Shown: positions 52,798-60,533 of the stretch, one piece after another
Position numbering within the stretch: position 1 is the stretch's first letter
Layout: each line of letters opens with the position of its first letter
DNA from: RGIG1902 sp034926865
GTDB lineage: Bacteria > Bacillota > Clostridia > Oscillospirales > Butyricicoccaceae
NCBI GenBank assembly: GCA_034926865.1
Contig: JAYFQP010000006.1
Span: forward strand, 1 to 64,000
Length of the DNA stretch: 64,000 nt
Direction of reading: 5' to 3'
The notes under the pieces: generated by a model
The model's database searches: none
What the model was told of the DNA's origin: nothing
The model's input: only the letters and a program-made list of their open reading frames with translations
Made by a program: the position numbers and the translations under genes

Positions 52798-53238
52798 ATG
52801 TTACCCAGCATTTTTGGTGAAAATCTGTTTGATGATTTCTTTGACGATGCATTTGAAAGAAACTTTTTTAACAGCGACAAGGCTCTTTATGGCAAGCGTG
52901 TCAAAAATTTGATGAAGACTGATGTCAAAGAGGGAAAAAACGGCTATGAAATAGCTGTTGATCTTCCTGGGTTTAAGAAAGAAGACATAAATGTGGAGCT
53001 CAATAACGGTTATCTTACCGTCAGCGTTTCCAAGGGCCTCAACAGAGATGAAGAGGATAAGGAAGGCAGGTATATCCGGCATGAGCGTTATTCGGGAACC
53101 TGCAGCAGGAGCTTTTATGTAGGCGATATTAAATCTGAAGACATACAGGGCAAGTATGATTCCGGCGTATTGAGGCTAAGCATTCCCAAGAAGGATCAAA
53201 AGGCGATTGTCGCTCCCAACAGAATCGCGATCGAATAA
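52798..53238 (+). CDS. Hsp20/alpha-crystallin small heat-shock protein
   Basis: 146 aa. The alpha-crystallin domain (about residues 40-135) shows V-D-L-P-G-F-K-K-E-D-I-N-V, E-R-Y-S-G-T-C-S-R-S-F-Y-V and Y-D-S-G-V-L-R-L-S-I-P-K. It acts as an ATP-independent holdase for unfolding cytosolic proteins. GGAGG eight bases upstream fixes ATG 52798. It is transcribed alone from a CIRCE-controlled promoter, which makes it heat-inducible through HrcA. Confidence 0.95.
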   Translation: MLPSIFGENLFDDFFDDAFERNFFNSDKALYGKRVKNLMKTDVKEGKNGYEIAVDLPGFKKEDINVELNNGYLTVSVSKGLNRDEEDKEGRYIRHERYSGTCSRSFYVGDIKSEDIQGKYDSGVLRLSIPKKDQKAIVAPNRIAIE

Positions 53239-53302
53239 CTTCTTGGTTTTTAAGGCCTTTTTCAGGCTTTCTGCCTGAATGGCCTACCCTCCTAAACATA
53301 TA

Positions 53303-53342
53303 AAAAAGGCATATCTCCCTTGATGGGGAGATATGCCTTTTT
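53303..53342. terminator. Bidirectional terminator between hsp20 and tRNA-Arg
   Basis: A perfect 17-bp stem (53303-53319 with 53326-53342), six-base loop, A run before and T run after. It serves hsp20 (plus) and tRNA-Arg (minus). Confidence 0.9.
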
Positions 53343-53418
53343 GGTACGCCCGACAGAATTCGAATCTGCGACCTTTGGAGTCGGAGTCCAACGCTCTATC
53401 CAGCTGAGCTACGGGCGC
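53342..53418 (-). tRNA. tRNA-Arg (anticodon CCG)
   Basis: Minus-strand cloverleaf with acceptor GCGCCCG/CGGGCGT, anticodon stem TTGGA/TCCAA with loop CTCCGAC (reads CGG), T arm GCAGA-TTCGAAT-TCTGT, and encoded CCA. Confidence 0.95.
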
Positions 53419-53554
53419 ATATAAGCCGCAAAGCGGACAAAATAAAAGATGCCTGCCACTTGCAAAGACCAAGCCGATAGCTATGACGCAGGTAGGCTGT
53501 CTCGAAATGGCAAAACTGGGCACAAAAAATAACCCATACACATCCGTAGAAAAT

Positions 53555-53583
53555 ATTATAGCACGACATTTAATGCTTGTAAA
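53555..53583 (-). promoter_or_regulatory. Promoter of tRNA-Arg
   Basis: Minus-strand TTTACA (53583-53578), 17-bp spacer, TATAAT (53560-53555). It gives a leader of about 130 bases before the tRNA. Confidence 0.75.
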
Positions 53584-53604
53584 CGGTAAATCACATGATA
53601 TAAT
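53577..53604 (+). promoter_or_regulatory. Promoter of the thioredoxin-like/DivIVA/FprA operon
   Basis: TTGTAA (53577-53582), 16-bp spacer, TATAAT (53599-53604). Its -35 box overlaps the -35 box of the divergent tRNA-Arg promoter. Confidence 0.7.
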
Positions 53605-53659
53605 AATTAATAGATACTGTTTTTTAGGGATATTTGTGTAAAAATTTGGAGATGCATTT

Positions 53660-53989
53660 ATGGAAAAACATAGGCCGCAGGCTATGGACAGGAGCGAGTT
53701 CAATAAGATTATTATTGAAGAAAAACAGGTCTGCCTTGTATGCTTTATGGCCCCGTGGTCAAAGCCCTCAAGAGAAATGGGAGGGCCTGTTGCAGAGGTG
53801 ACCGATAAGTGGTATGGCATCGTGCCTGTGTATATGGTGGATCCCGATGAAGAGCCTTTTATTATGGCTGAATATTCCGTAAACGCTATTCCAACCTTTA
53901 TTTTGTTTAAAGATGGGCAGGCGCAGGAGAAGGTTGTAGGCATAAGGACGGCCGACGAGATAAACCGGTATGTGGCCGACAATATCTGA
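53660..53989 (+). CDS. Thioredoxin-fold protein lacking the WCxxC active site
   Basis: 109 aa. The fold is thioredoxin: A-P-W at residues 31-33, then S34-K-P-S37 where W-C-G-P-C should be, and the cis-Pro loop N-A-I-P-T-F. Both catalytic cysteines are Ser. Two other cysteines, Cys25 and Cys28 (C-L-V-C), sit in the strand just before, and could form an alternative pair or bind a metal; this is open. It is the first gene of a probable operon with a DivIVA-like protein, FprA and rubredoxin. Redox chaperone or a non-catalytic binding role are both possible. Confidence 0.85.
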   Translation: MEKHRPQAMDRSEFNKIIIEEKQVCLVCFMAPWSKPSREMGGPVAEVTDKWYGIVPVYMVDPDEEPFIMAEYSVNAIPTFILFKDGQAQEKVVGIRTADEINRYVADNI

Positions 53990-54010
53990 AAGGAACGCAA
54001 AAGGTGAGAA

Positions 54011-54859
54011 ATGAGCAAAATGTTTAGAAGCTCCCCTATGGGGTTCAATAAGAAAGATGTAGTTGACTACATAGAAAAGTTCGCTAAGGAAAAGGATGCG
54101 GTTATAAGCACGGGCGAGGAGACGATCAAAACCCTTGAAAAGGAAAACTCGGATCTTGCCGGCTATCGCGATCAAGCCATAACGCTTATGGACAGAACTG
54201 AGGAGCTGCGCGAGGAAAATGAAAGCCTTGCGGGAGAAAGGGACTCCGCCATGCTTGATGTTCAAAAAGAACGTCAGGAGAAAGCGGAGCTTGAGGACCG
54301 GATAAAAGAATTTGAGTCGCAGCTTAAGGAGGCTCAGGCTGAGGCCCAGATACATAAAACAGCTATATCAGAGCTTACGGATGAAAACAAAAGCCTTAAA
54401 AAGCACAACCTTCGTCTTTTGGAGTTAAACGAAGAGCTGAATGCCGAGATATCTCGAAAGAAAAAAGCTGATCAGCGTGAGCAGGCTCAGGCGAAAGCTT
54501 CGGAGCTTTACAGCGATATAAAACATGGGGCCAAGAGTGCTCAAGAGCTTTTTGATATATTTAAAAAGCGTATTATAGAAATTTCCAAAGAACTTTCCTC
54601 TCTGGCACAGGCCATACTTGATGCCGAAAAGCGCGAAGGCAGGGATGAAGAAAAGTATGACGATTTTGCAGTTGGTGAAGAAGACTACAGCGGCGAATAT
54701 GATTATGATGATGACGATGATGACAATGAAACCAGCGAGACGCAGGTGGTTATAGATAATTACCCTGTGAAAAGAAGTCGTGGTGAATACCCCCGAAGGG
54801 GACTTTCTGTAAGGGAGATTATTGATCGCGTAAAAAACATAGGCGACAGGATGCTTTGA
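54011..54859 (+). CDS. DivIVA-like coiled-coil protein
   Basis: 282 aa. The N-terminal G-F-N-K-K-D-V-V-D-Y-I-E-K-F segment (about residues 12-25) matches the lipid-binding end of DivIVA/GpsB. Then comes a long coiled coil (about 30-170, Glu/Lys/Leu-rich heptads) and an acidic tail with a run of Asp near residue 235. DivIVA proteins sit at curved membranes at division sites and poles. Specific partner unknown. It is 21 bases after the thioredoxin-fold gene. Confidence 0.82.
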   Translation: MSKMFRSSPMGFNKKDVVDYIEKFAKEKDAVISTGEETIKTLEKENSDLAGYRDQAITLMDRTEELREENESLAGERDSAMLDVQKERQEKAELEDRIKEFESQLKEAQAEAQIHKTAISELTDENKSLKKHNLRLLELNEELNAEISRKKKADQREQAQAKASELYSDIKHGAKSAQELFDIFKKRIIEISKELSSLAQAILDAEKREGRDEEKYDDFAVGEEDYSGEYDYDDDDDDNETSETQVVIDNYPVKRSRGEYPRRGLSVREIIDRVKNIGDRML

Positions 54860-54892
54860 TTTTTCCCCATATTAAGGAGTAAGTTAAATATT

Positions 54893-56089
54893 ATGGATTG
54901 TGTAAGGAAGATAGCGGAGGACATTTTTTGGGTAGGGGCAAATGAGCGCCATAATCCTTTTTTTGAAAATATATATCCTGTGCCGCAGGGATACTCGTGC
55001 AACTCATACTTGATACTTGATGAAAAAGCAGTTTTAACAGATACGGTCGGCCCTGATCTGGGAGAGCTGTTTTTCGGAAATATCGATCATGTTCTCGGCA
55101 ACAGGCAACTTGATTATGTAATAGTGAACCATATGGAACCCGACCACTGCTCGATGCTTGGCAGACTGGCAGAGAAATATCCCGATGCGATTTTCGTCGG
55201 CAACCAGAAAACATTGACAATGGCAGGGCAGTTTTTCGACGAAAGGCTCCAAAGCCGTTTTGTGATCGTAAAAGAGGGAGATAGCCTATCGATAGGTAAA
55301 CGTACCCTTCGCTTTTATATGGCACCTATGGTGCATTGGCCTGAAACGATGGTTACATATGACGAAACTGCTCATATACTCTATTCAGCGGACGCGTTTG
55401 GAACCTTCGGCGCGATTAACGGCAACATTTTTGCTGATGAAGCCGCTTTTGATATGGATTCTGCCAGAATTTATTATACAAATATAGTCGGTAAATATGG
55501 CCTTCAAACGGCCGCTCTTTTAAATAAAATGGAAGGGATGAGCATAGAAATGCTGTGCCCCCTTCATGGGCCTGTGTGGAGAGACAACATATCTGTTTTC
55601 ACTGATAAATACGAGCTTTGGAGCCGCTACGAGCCGGAGGAAAGGGCTGTTGTGATAGCATATGCATCTATTTACGGAAATACAGAGCATGCTGCTGAAA
55701 AGCTTGCCTTCAAGCTTGGGGAGCTGGGAGTAAAAGGTATAAAGCTGTATGACCTTTCGCGAGTAGATCCCTCAAAGGTTCTGGCCGAGGCATTTAGATG
55801 CAGCCATTTAGTATTGGCCAGCTCGACATACAATAACGGGCTGTTTACTCCCATGGAGATATTGCTGAACGACCTTAAGGCACATAATTTTCAGAACAGA
55901 ACAGCTGCCGTAATTGAAAACGGCACATGGGCACCAGCTGCGGGAAAGCTTATGATCGAGGCGCTTTCCTGTATGAAGAATATAACAGTTCTGAGGGAGC
56001 CTATTTCAATAAAATCCTCTTTGAAAGAGCAAGGGGCTCAGACAATAGATGATCTTGCGGGTGAGATATCGCGATCGCTTAGTCAATAA
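54893..56089 (+). CDS. fprA: FprA-type flavodiiron protein (oxygen/NO reductase)
   Basis: 398 aa. Residues 1-250 form the diiron beta-lactamase-like domain with ligands H80-M-E82-P-D84-H85, plus H at P-M-V-H-W-P and D in Y-S-A-D-A-F. Residues 253-390 form a flavodoxin domain opening V-I-A-Y-A-S-I-Y-G-N-T-E. It reduces oxygen to water or NO to N2O with electrons from rubredoxin. The rubredoxin gene follows 33 bases later. Starts at ATG 54893 with a weak site. Confidence 0.95.
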   Translation: MDCVRKIAEDIFWVGANERHNPFFENIYPVPQGYSCNSYLILDEKAVLTDTVGPDLGELFFGNIDHVLGNRQLDYVIVNHMEPDHCSMLGRLAEKYPDAIFVGNQKTLTMAGQFFDERLQSRFVIVKEGDSLSIGKRTLRFYMAPMVHWPETMVTYDETAHILYSADAFGTFGAINGNIFADEAAFDMDSARIYYTNIVGKYGLQTAALLNKMEGMSIEMLCPLHGPVWRDNISVFTDKYELWSRYEPEERAVVIAYASIYGNTEHAAEKLAFKLGELGVKGIKLYDLSRVDPSKVLAEAFRCSHLVLASSTYNNGLFTPMEILLNDLKAHNFQNRTAAVIENGTWAPAAGKLMIEALSCMKNITVLREPISIKSSLKEQGAQTIDDLAGEISRSLSQ

Positions 56090-56122
56090 TCGGGCAGCGC
56101 CCGTATATAAAGGAGATATATT

Positions 56123-56281
56123 GTGGACAAGTATGTATGTGACGTGTGTGGATATGTATATGATGAAGCCTTGGGTGACCCTGATAACGGAATAGCTCCA
56201 GGCACAAAGTGGGAAGATCTTCCTGATGATTTTGTCTGCCCTGTTTGCGGAGTAGGCAAAGATAGTTTTACAAAAGAATAA
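56123..56281 (+). CDS. Rubredoxin
   Basis: 52 aa, starting at GTG 56123 behind AAGGAGATATATT. The four iron ligands are Cys6, Cys9, Cys39 and Cys42 (V-C-D-V-C-G-Y and V-C-P-V-C-G), with the conserved aromatic residues between. The direct position after FprA suggests it is its electron donor. It may also serve reverse rubrerythrin at 20477. Confidence 0.95.
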   Translation: MDKYVCDVCGYVYDEALGDPDNGIAPGTKWEDLPDDFVCPVCGVGKDSFTKE

Positions 56282-56420
56282 GCGCGAAGCAGGGGATAAT
56301 GCTTCCTTGCCACTTATTTTAAAAAGCTTTGGAATTAGATCAGCAAATATGCACGTTTATCCAAAATGTCTCTGTGCAGTAAGCGCGGTTACATCCCATG
56401 GTCATGAGGATAAAGTGCTA

Positions 56421-56446
56421 AAAGGCGCCCCTTTTGGGGCGCCTTT
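56421..56446. terminator. Hairpin after rubredoxin/TauE
   Basis: A perfect 11-bp stem (56421-56431 with 56436-56446) and a tttt loop; A run before and T run after make it bidirectional. Confidence 0.82.
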
Positions 56447-56461
56447 ATAATATAAGCGAGC

Positions 56462-57184
56462 TTAGCCGTTGATGGCTATCCACATGCCAGAAATGGCCAT
56501 AAAGATATATACGAAATTCTTTAGCTTTTTTCCATCTATTCTGCTGAATACAATATTTCCAGCAAAGCACCCTATCGCCAGGCCTCCAAGACCCCAGAGC
56601 GTAGGCGTCGTGATACCTGAGGGCATAAAGCCTGAAAAACCGCGCACTGCCAGAATAAAAATATTGTTAATTAAAAAATAGCTCTGCAGGGTTGCCATAT
56701 AAGTTTTTTTATCATCAATAACAGAGATGAAATAGAGCACCATCGGCGGACCGCTGACTGAAAAGAGTCCTCCGCATACTCCTGATATGATTCCGGCCAT
56801 TCCGGCGCTAAGCATGGTTGGCTTTATCCGCACTTTATCGCTGAAGAAGTAGAGCCATATAGCAAGAAAGATAAGAAATACTCCTAAAAATCTTTTGTAT
56901 ATTGGAGAAGGATTTGAGGCCATCATAAATATGCCGAAGGCCGAACCACATAAACAGAACAGAGATGGAAGCCATAGCTGTTTTAAGTCTGTATCCTTCC
57001 AGCATTTAGCCAGTATAGCAGAATTCAGTGCCAGAGAAAGGATAGTGGATATTGCAAGAGCTGATTGATAAGGCAGAAAAAGTGGCATGAGCGACATCAT
57101 GACTATTCCGAAGCCGAAACCGGTAACGGCTTGCAATAGTGAACTTATCATTGAGATTGACCCGAGAAAAACAGTTTCAAGCAT
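56462..57184 (-). CDS. TauE/SafE-family permease
   Basis: 240 aa with about eight hydrophobic segments. It has the two-repeat layout of this family: the N-terminal G-F-G-F-G-I-V-M-M and a central G-I-I-S-G-V-C-G-G-L-F-S-V-S-G-P-P match TauE/SafE motifs. Homologues export sulfite, sulfonates or organic acids. Divergent from a LysR gene, which probably controls it. A long leader with a terminator-like hairpin precedes it (see 57352-57403). Confidence 0.88.
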   Translation of the reverse strand: MLETVFLGSISMISSLLQAVTGFGFGIVMMSLMPLFLPYQSALAISTILSLALNSAILAKCWKDTDLKQLWLPSLFCLCGSAFGIFMMASNPSPIYKRFLGVFLIFLAIWLYFFSDKVRIKPTMLSAGMAGIISGVCGGLFSVSGPPMVLYFISVIDDKKTYMATLQSYFLINNIFILAVRGFSGFMPSGITTPTLWGLGGLAIGCFAGNIVFSRIDGKKLKNFVYIFMAISGMWIAING

Positions 57185-57351
57185 AAAGATAATTCCCCTC
57201 TAAATATGTAGTTGATGCCCTCTTGTTTGCCCTGGCCTTGTTAAGGCCCCTGAAAGAGAATATTAGTGCCGCATTTGATTTGGTCTCGACATACTGAAGG
57301 ACACTGAAAGAAGCCTGCAACAGGCGGCAATAACTATAATAAATGCTTTAA

Positions 57352-57403
57352 CGCAAAAAAGCAATAAGAAAGACGCCCTCCCGTAAAAGGCGCCTTTCTT
57401 ATT
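57352..57403 (-). terminator. Attenuator-like hairpin in the TauE leader
   Basis: A 15-bp stem with one mismatch (57363-57377 with 57389-57403). On the minus strand it is followed by gcttttttgcg. It lies between the TauE promoter and its start codon, about 170 bases upstream of the latter, so read-through control is plausible. Confidence 0.6.
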
Positions 57404-57471
57404 ATTATTGAAGGAGAGTATGGGCTATTGGTTAAAATTCAGAAAATCAATTGATTTTTTAATACATTCTC

Positions 57472-57500
57472 AGTATACTACAACTATTGACATTAGTAAA
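57472..57500 (-). promoter_or_regulatory. Promoter of the TauE gene
   Basis: Minus-strand TTTACT (57500-57495), 17-bp spacer, TATACT (57477-57472). A 16-bp palindrome (aaaatcaattgatttt, 57443-57458) lies downstream near the start of transcription, a candidate regulator site. Confidence 0.62.
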
Positions 57501-57515
57501 ATTAATATTTTTAAT
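57487..57515 (+). promoter_or_regulatory. Promoter of the LysR gene
   Basis: TTGACA (57487-57492), 17-bp spacer, TTTAAT (57510-57515). It overlaps the divergent TauE promoter, the usual LysR arrangement. Confidence 0.68.
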
Positions 57516-57538
57516 GAATGATATTAGAGGGAGTAATC

Positions 57539-58417
57539 ATGGACGTCAAACTTGACCAATATAGAATATTTTACAGGGTAGCTATGAATAAAAGTATTAC
57601 AGCTGGAGCGGCTGAACTTTTTCTTACGCAAAGCGCTGTCAGTCAGGCAATAAAGAATCTGGAAGATGCTTTGGGGGTTGAGTTGTTTATAAGAGGCAAG
57701 CGTGGAGTTGAGCTTACGCAGGAAGGCGAGATACTTCTAAAATATGTCGGAAGTGCTCTTTCTCTTTTGGAGCAGGCATGCAGCCAGCTGGGGAAGGTCA
57801 AGGCGCTTGAAAGCGGCGAGCTGAGAATAGGAGTAGGCGATACAATATCAAGACATCTTCTGCTGACAGCACTCGAACGCTTCAGCCGTTTGCATCCAAA
57901 GGTAGAACTCAGGATACTCAACAGGGTCAGCAGCGAAACCATCGAGCTTTTACGAAGCGGAAGAGTTGACCTGGCATTTGTCAATATGCCAATAGACCGC
58001 TCGGGCGTTTTTCTGGTAGGGGAAATACCAGTGCAGGATTGCTTCGTGGCCGGAAAAGAAACGGCAAAAAAGCTTATTGGAAGCAGAATGACATATGAGG
58101 AGATAGCGAGGCTTCCGTTAATACTGCTGGAGGCAAAGTCCAGCTCGCGCAGGTTCATAGACAGCTGCTTCGGCGAGCGCGGGATAGTTCTCAGGCCGGA
58201 GATAGAGCTTGGGGCGCATGATCTGCTTTTGGATTTTGCTGCTGCAAATCTCGGGGTGGCTTGCGTTGTTGAGGAGTTTTCCAGAAAAGAGCTTGAAAGC
58301 GGCAAGGTGATAAAACTGGACACAGAAGCCTTTCCCAAAAGAAGCGTAGGAATCTTTACACTGCGTCCTCACAGTGCTCCGGCCGCTGAAGCTTTGCTCG
58401 AACTGCTGGATATTTAG
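57539..58417 (+). CDS. LysR-family transcriptional regulator
   Basis: 292 aa. The N-terminal winged helix (about residues 1-60) has L-F-L-T-Q-S-A-V-S-Q-A-I-K-N-L-E and L-F-I-R-G-K-R-G-V-E-L-T. The rest (about 88-290) is the periplasmic-binding-like effector domain. AGAGGGAG fixes ATG 57539; the frame from 57518 is too early. Divergent from the TauE permease, so it probably responds to its substrate. Confidence 0.92.
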   Translation: MDVKLDQYRIFYRVAMNKSITAGAAELFLTQSAVSQAIKNLEDALGVELFIRGKRGVELTQEGEILLKYVGSALSLLEQACSQLGKVKALESGELRIGVGDTISRHLLLTALERFSRLHPKVELRILNRVSSETIELLRSGRVDLAFVNMPIDRSGVFLVGEIPVQDCFVAGKETAKKLIGSRMTYEEIARLPLILLEAKSSSRRFIDSCFGERGIVLRPEIELGAHDLLLDFAAANLGVACVVEEFSRKELESGKVIKLDTEAFPKRSVGIFTLRPHSAPAAEALLELLDI

Positions 58418-58544
58418 GTGGCCTGAATAGTACTTTTAACCGAGGGTTTTATGTGTTGCATAGTATAATTTTATATTGACAAATTGCACAAATTGGGCCA
58501 AAATTAAAAATAAGAAAGTATTTATTTTTGATAAGGAGACAGTT

Positions 58545-60530
58545 ATGAAGAAGATTGCGGTAGATAGTTTTTTGCAGTTTAAGTTCGTAAGCAACCCCGG
58601 CTTCTCTCCTGACGGCAAGCATGTCGCCTTTGTGGTGCAGTATGCCAGCAAGGAGGACAATAATTATAAGGGTGACCTGCATTTGCTGGAAACAGAAACA
58701 GGAAAGGTTCGCCAGCTGACAAGCGGCGGAGACGCAAAGTCTTACTGCTGGACTGACGGCGGAGCTATCCTTTTCCCCGCTGCAAGATGCCCGAAGGTAA
58801 AAGAAAAGCTTGAAAAGGGCGAGAACCTTACGGCCTTCTACGAAATTTCTCCTGATGGCGGCGAAGCTAAATATGCTTTTACCGTTCCCGTAAGGACAAA
58901 CGGGCTTCAGAATATCGGCGGCGGCCTTTATATGCTGACCTCTGTATATGACAACAATTATCCTGTGCTTGAAGGCCTCAGTGATGAGGAGAAGGCGAAG
59001 GCGCTTGAAAAATATGTGAAGCCTTCTTATGACGTTTTTGAAGAGCTTCCTTTCTGGGGTAATGGACGCGGCATAATCAGCGGAAAGCGCACAAGGCTTT
59101 ACATATACAACAGCAAAAATGATAAGCTTGAAGCCATAACTGACAACCTCTTTGATGTTGAGATGGCAAATTACGGCTTCGGCAAGATCGTATACAAGGG
59201 CGGAGAGTTCGAGAACCTTCGCTTTACCCGCTCAGGCATTTATGTTTATGATGTAGCCAAAAAGCGTTCTGCGTGTGTCTTAAAGCCCGATAAGATGAAG
59301 ACTGGAGAAGTGGATCTTCTTGATGAAGATACGCTGATTGTAGCAGCTACCGATGGCAAGAAATATGACAGTGAGCAGTATTGCGACTTCTATACTGTGG
59401 ATATTAAGAGCAAGAAGTTCACAAAGCTGGCTGATTACGAGGCTACAATAGGACATTCTTCCGTTGCAAGCGATGTCAGAATGGGCGGGGGAACTGGCTT
59501 CAAGGTATGTGGCGACAAGGCGTATTTTATTACATCTATTGATGACAGCGCATATCTCCGCACCATTGACCGTAATGGCAAAATTGAAGATGTATACGCA
59601 GAGAATGGTTCAGTAGATAATTTCGATGTATATAACGGCAAGGTAATATTCGCCGGTATGTACAACAACAAGCTTGATGAGCTTTATTGCACAAAGGGCA
59701 ATCAGCTTACCCATTTCAATGATGAGTTTATTGAAAGCCATAGTGTTGTTTCCCCTGAGATGCATGCGTTTATCGCCTCCGACGGATTTGAGATCCATGG
59801 CTGGGCGCTTAAGCCTGCAGGCTATGTTGCCGGAAAGAAATATCCCGCCATCCTCCATGTTCATGGCGGCCCTAGAGCTGCTTTCGGCGAGGCATATCAC
59901 CATGAGATGCAGATGTGGGCCAATGCCGGATACTTTGTATTCTTCTGCAACCCTAGAGGATCAGATGGAAGAGGCAATGAATTCGGATACATAACGGGCA
60001 AATACGGCACGGTTGATTACGATAATATCATGGAGTTCTGCGATGAGATGCTCAAGAAGTATCCGGATGTTGACGAATCAAACTTCGGAGTTACAGGCGG
60101 ATCTTACGGCGGCTTTATGACTAACTGGATAATCGGACATACTAACCGTTTCAAGGCTGCTGCGTCCCAGCGCTCAATTGCCAACTGGATTTCATTTGAG
60201 CACACGTCGGATATAGGCGCCTACTTTACACCAAACCAGATGGGGACGAACACAAGAACGGATGCCGAAAAGCTCTGGTGGCATTCTCCTCTCAAGTATG
60301 CTGATAAGGCCAAGACTCCTACTCTATTCATCCATTCTGATCAGGATTATCGCTGCTGGATGGTTGAGGGTCTAAGCATGTTTACAGCTCTCAAGATGCA
60401 CGGAGTCGAGTCTCGCCTGTGCCTGTTCAAAGGTGAGAGCCATGAGCTTTCAAGAAGTGGCAAGCCCAGAAACCGTATCCGCCGCATGGAGGAGATACTT
60501 GGTTGGATGGACGGCCATCTTAAGAAGTAA
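58545..60530 (+). CDS. S9-family peptidase (prolyl oligopeptidase/acylaminoacyl type), copy 1
   Basis: 661 aa. A beta-propeller (about residues 1-400) precedes the catalytic alpha/beta-hydrolase domain. Nucleophile elbow G-G-S-Y-G-G-F, Asp in H-S-D-Q-D-Y-R-C-W and His in G-E-S-H-E-L-S-R-S-G-K-P make the triad. No signal peptide, so it cleaves peptides in the cytosol. AAGGAG fixes ATG 58545. First of three tandem paralogues, with copy 2 starting four bases after it. Confidence 0.94.
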   Translation: MKKIAVDSFLQFKFVSNPGFSPDGKHVAFVVQYASKEDNNYKGDLHLLETETGKVRQLTSGGDAKSYCWTDGGAILFPAARCPKVKEKLEKGENLTAFYEISPDGGEAKYAFTVPVRTNGLQNIGGGLYMLTSVYDNNYPVLEGLSDEEKAKALEKYVKPSYDVFEELPFWGNGRGIISGKRTRLYIYNSKNDKLEAITDNLFDVEMANYGFGKIVYKGGEFENLRFTRSGIYVYDVAKKRSACVLKPDKMKTGEVDLLDEDTLIVAATDGKKYDSEQYCDFYTVDIKSKKFTKLADYEATIGHSSVASDVRMGGGTGFKVCGDKAYFITSIDDSAYLRTIDRNGKIEDVYAENGSVDNFDVYNGKVIFAGMYNNKLDELYCTKGNQLTHFNDEFIESHSVVSPEMHAFIASDGFEIHGWALKPAGYVAGKKYPAILHVHGGPRAAFGEAYHHEMQMWANAGYFVFFCNPRGSDGRGNEFGYITGKYGTVDYDNIMEFCDEMLKKYPDVDESNFGVTGGSYGGFMTNWIIGHTNRFKAAASQRSIANWISFEHTSDIGAYFTPNQMGTNTRTDAEKLWWHSPLKYADKAKTPTLFIHSDQDYRCWMVEGLSMFTALKMHGVESRLCLFKGESHELSRSGKPRNRIRRMEEILGWMDGHLKK

Positions 60531-60533
60531 GCC

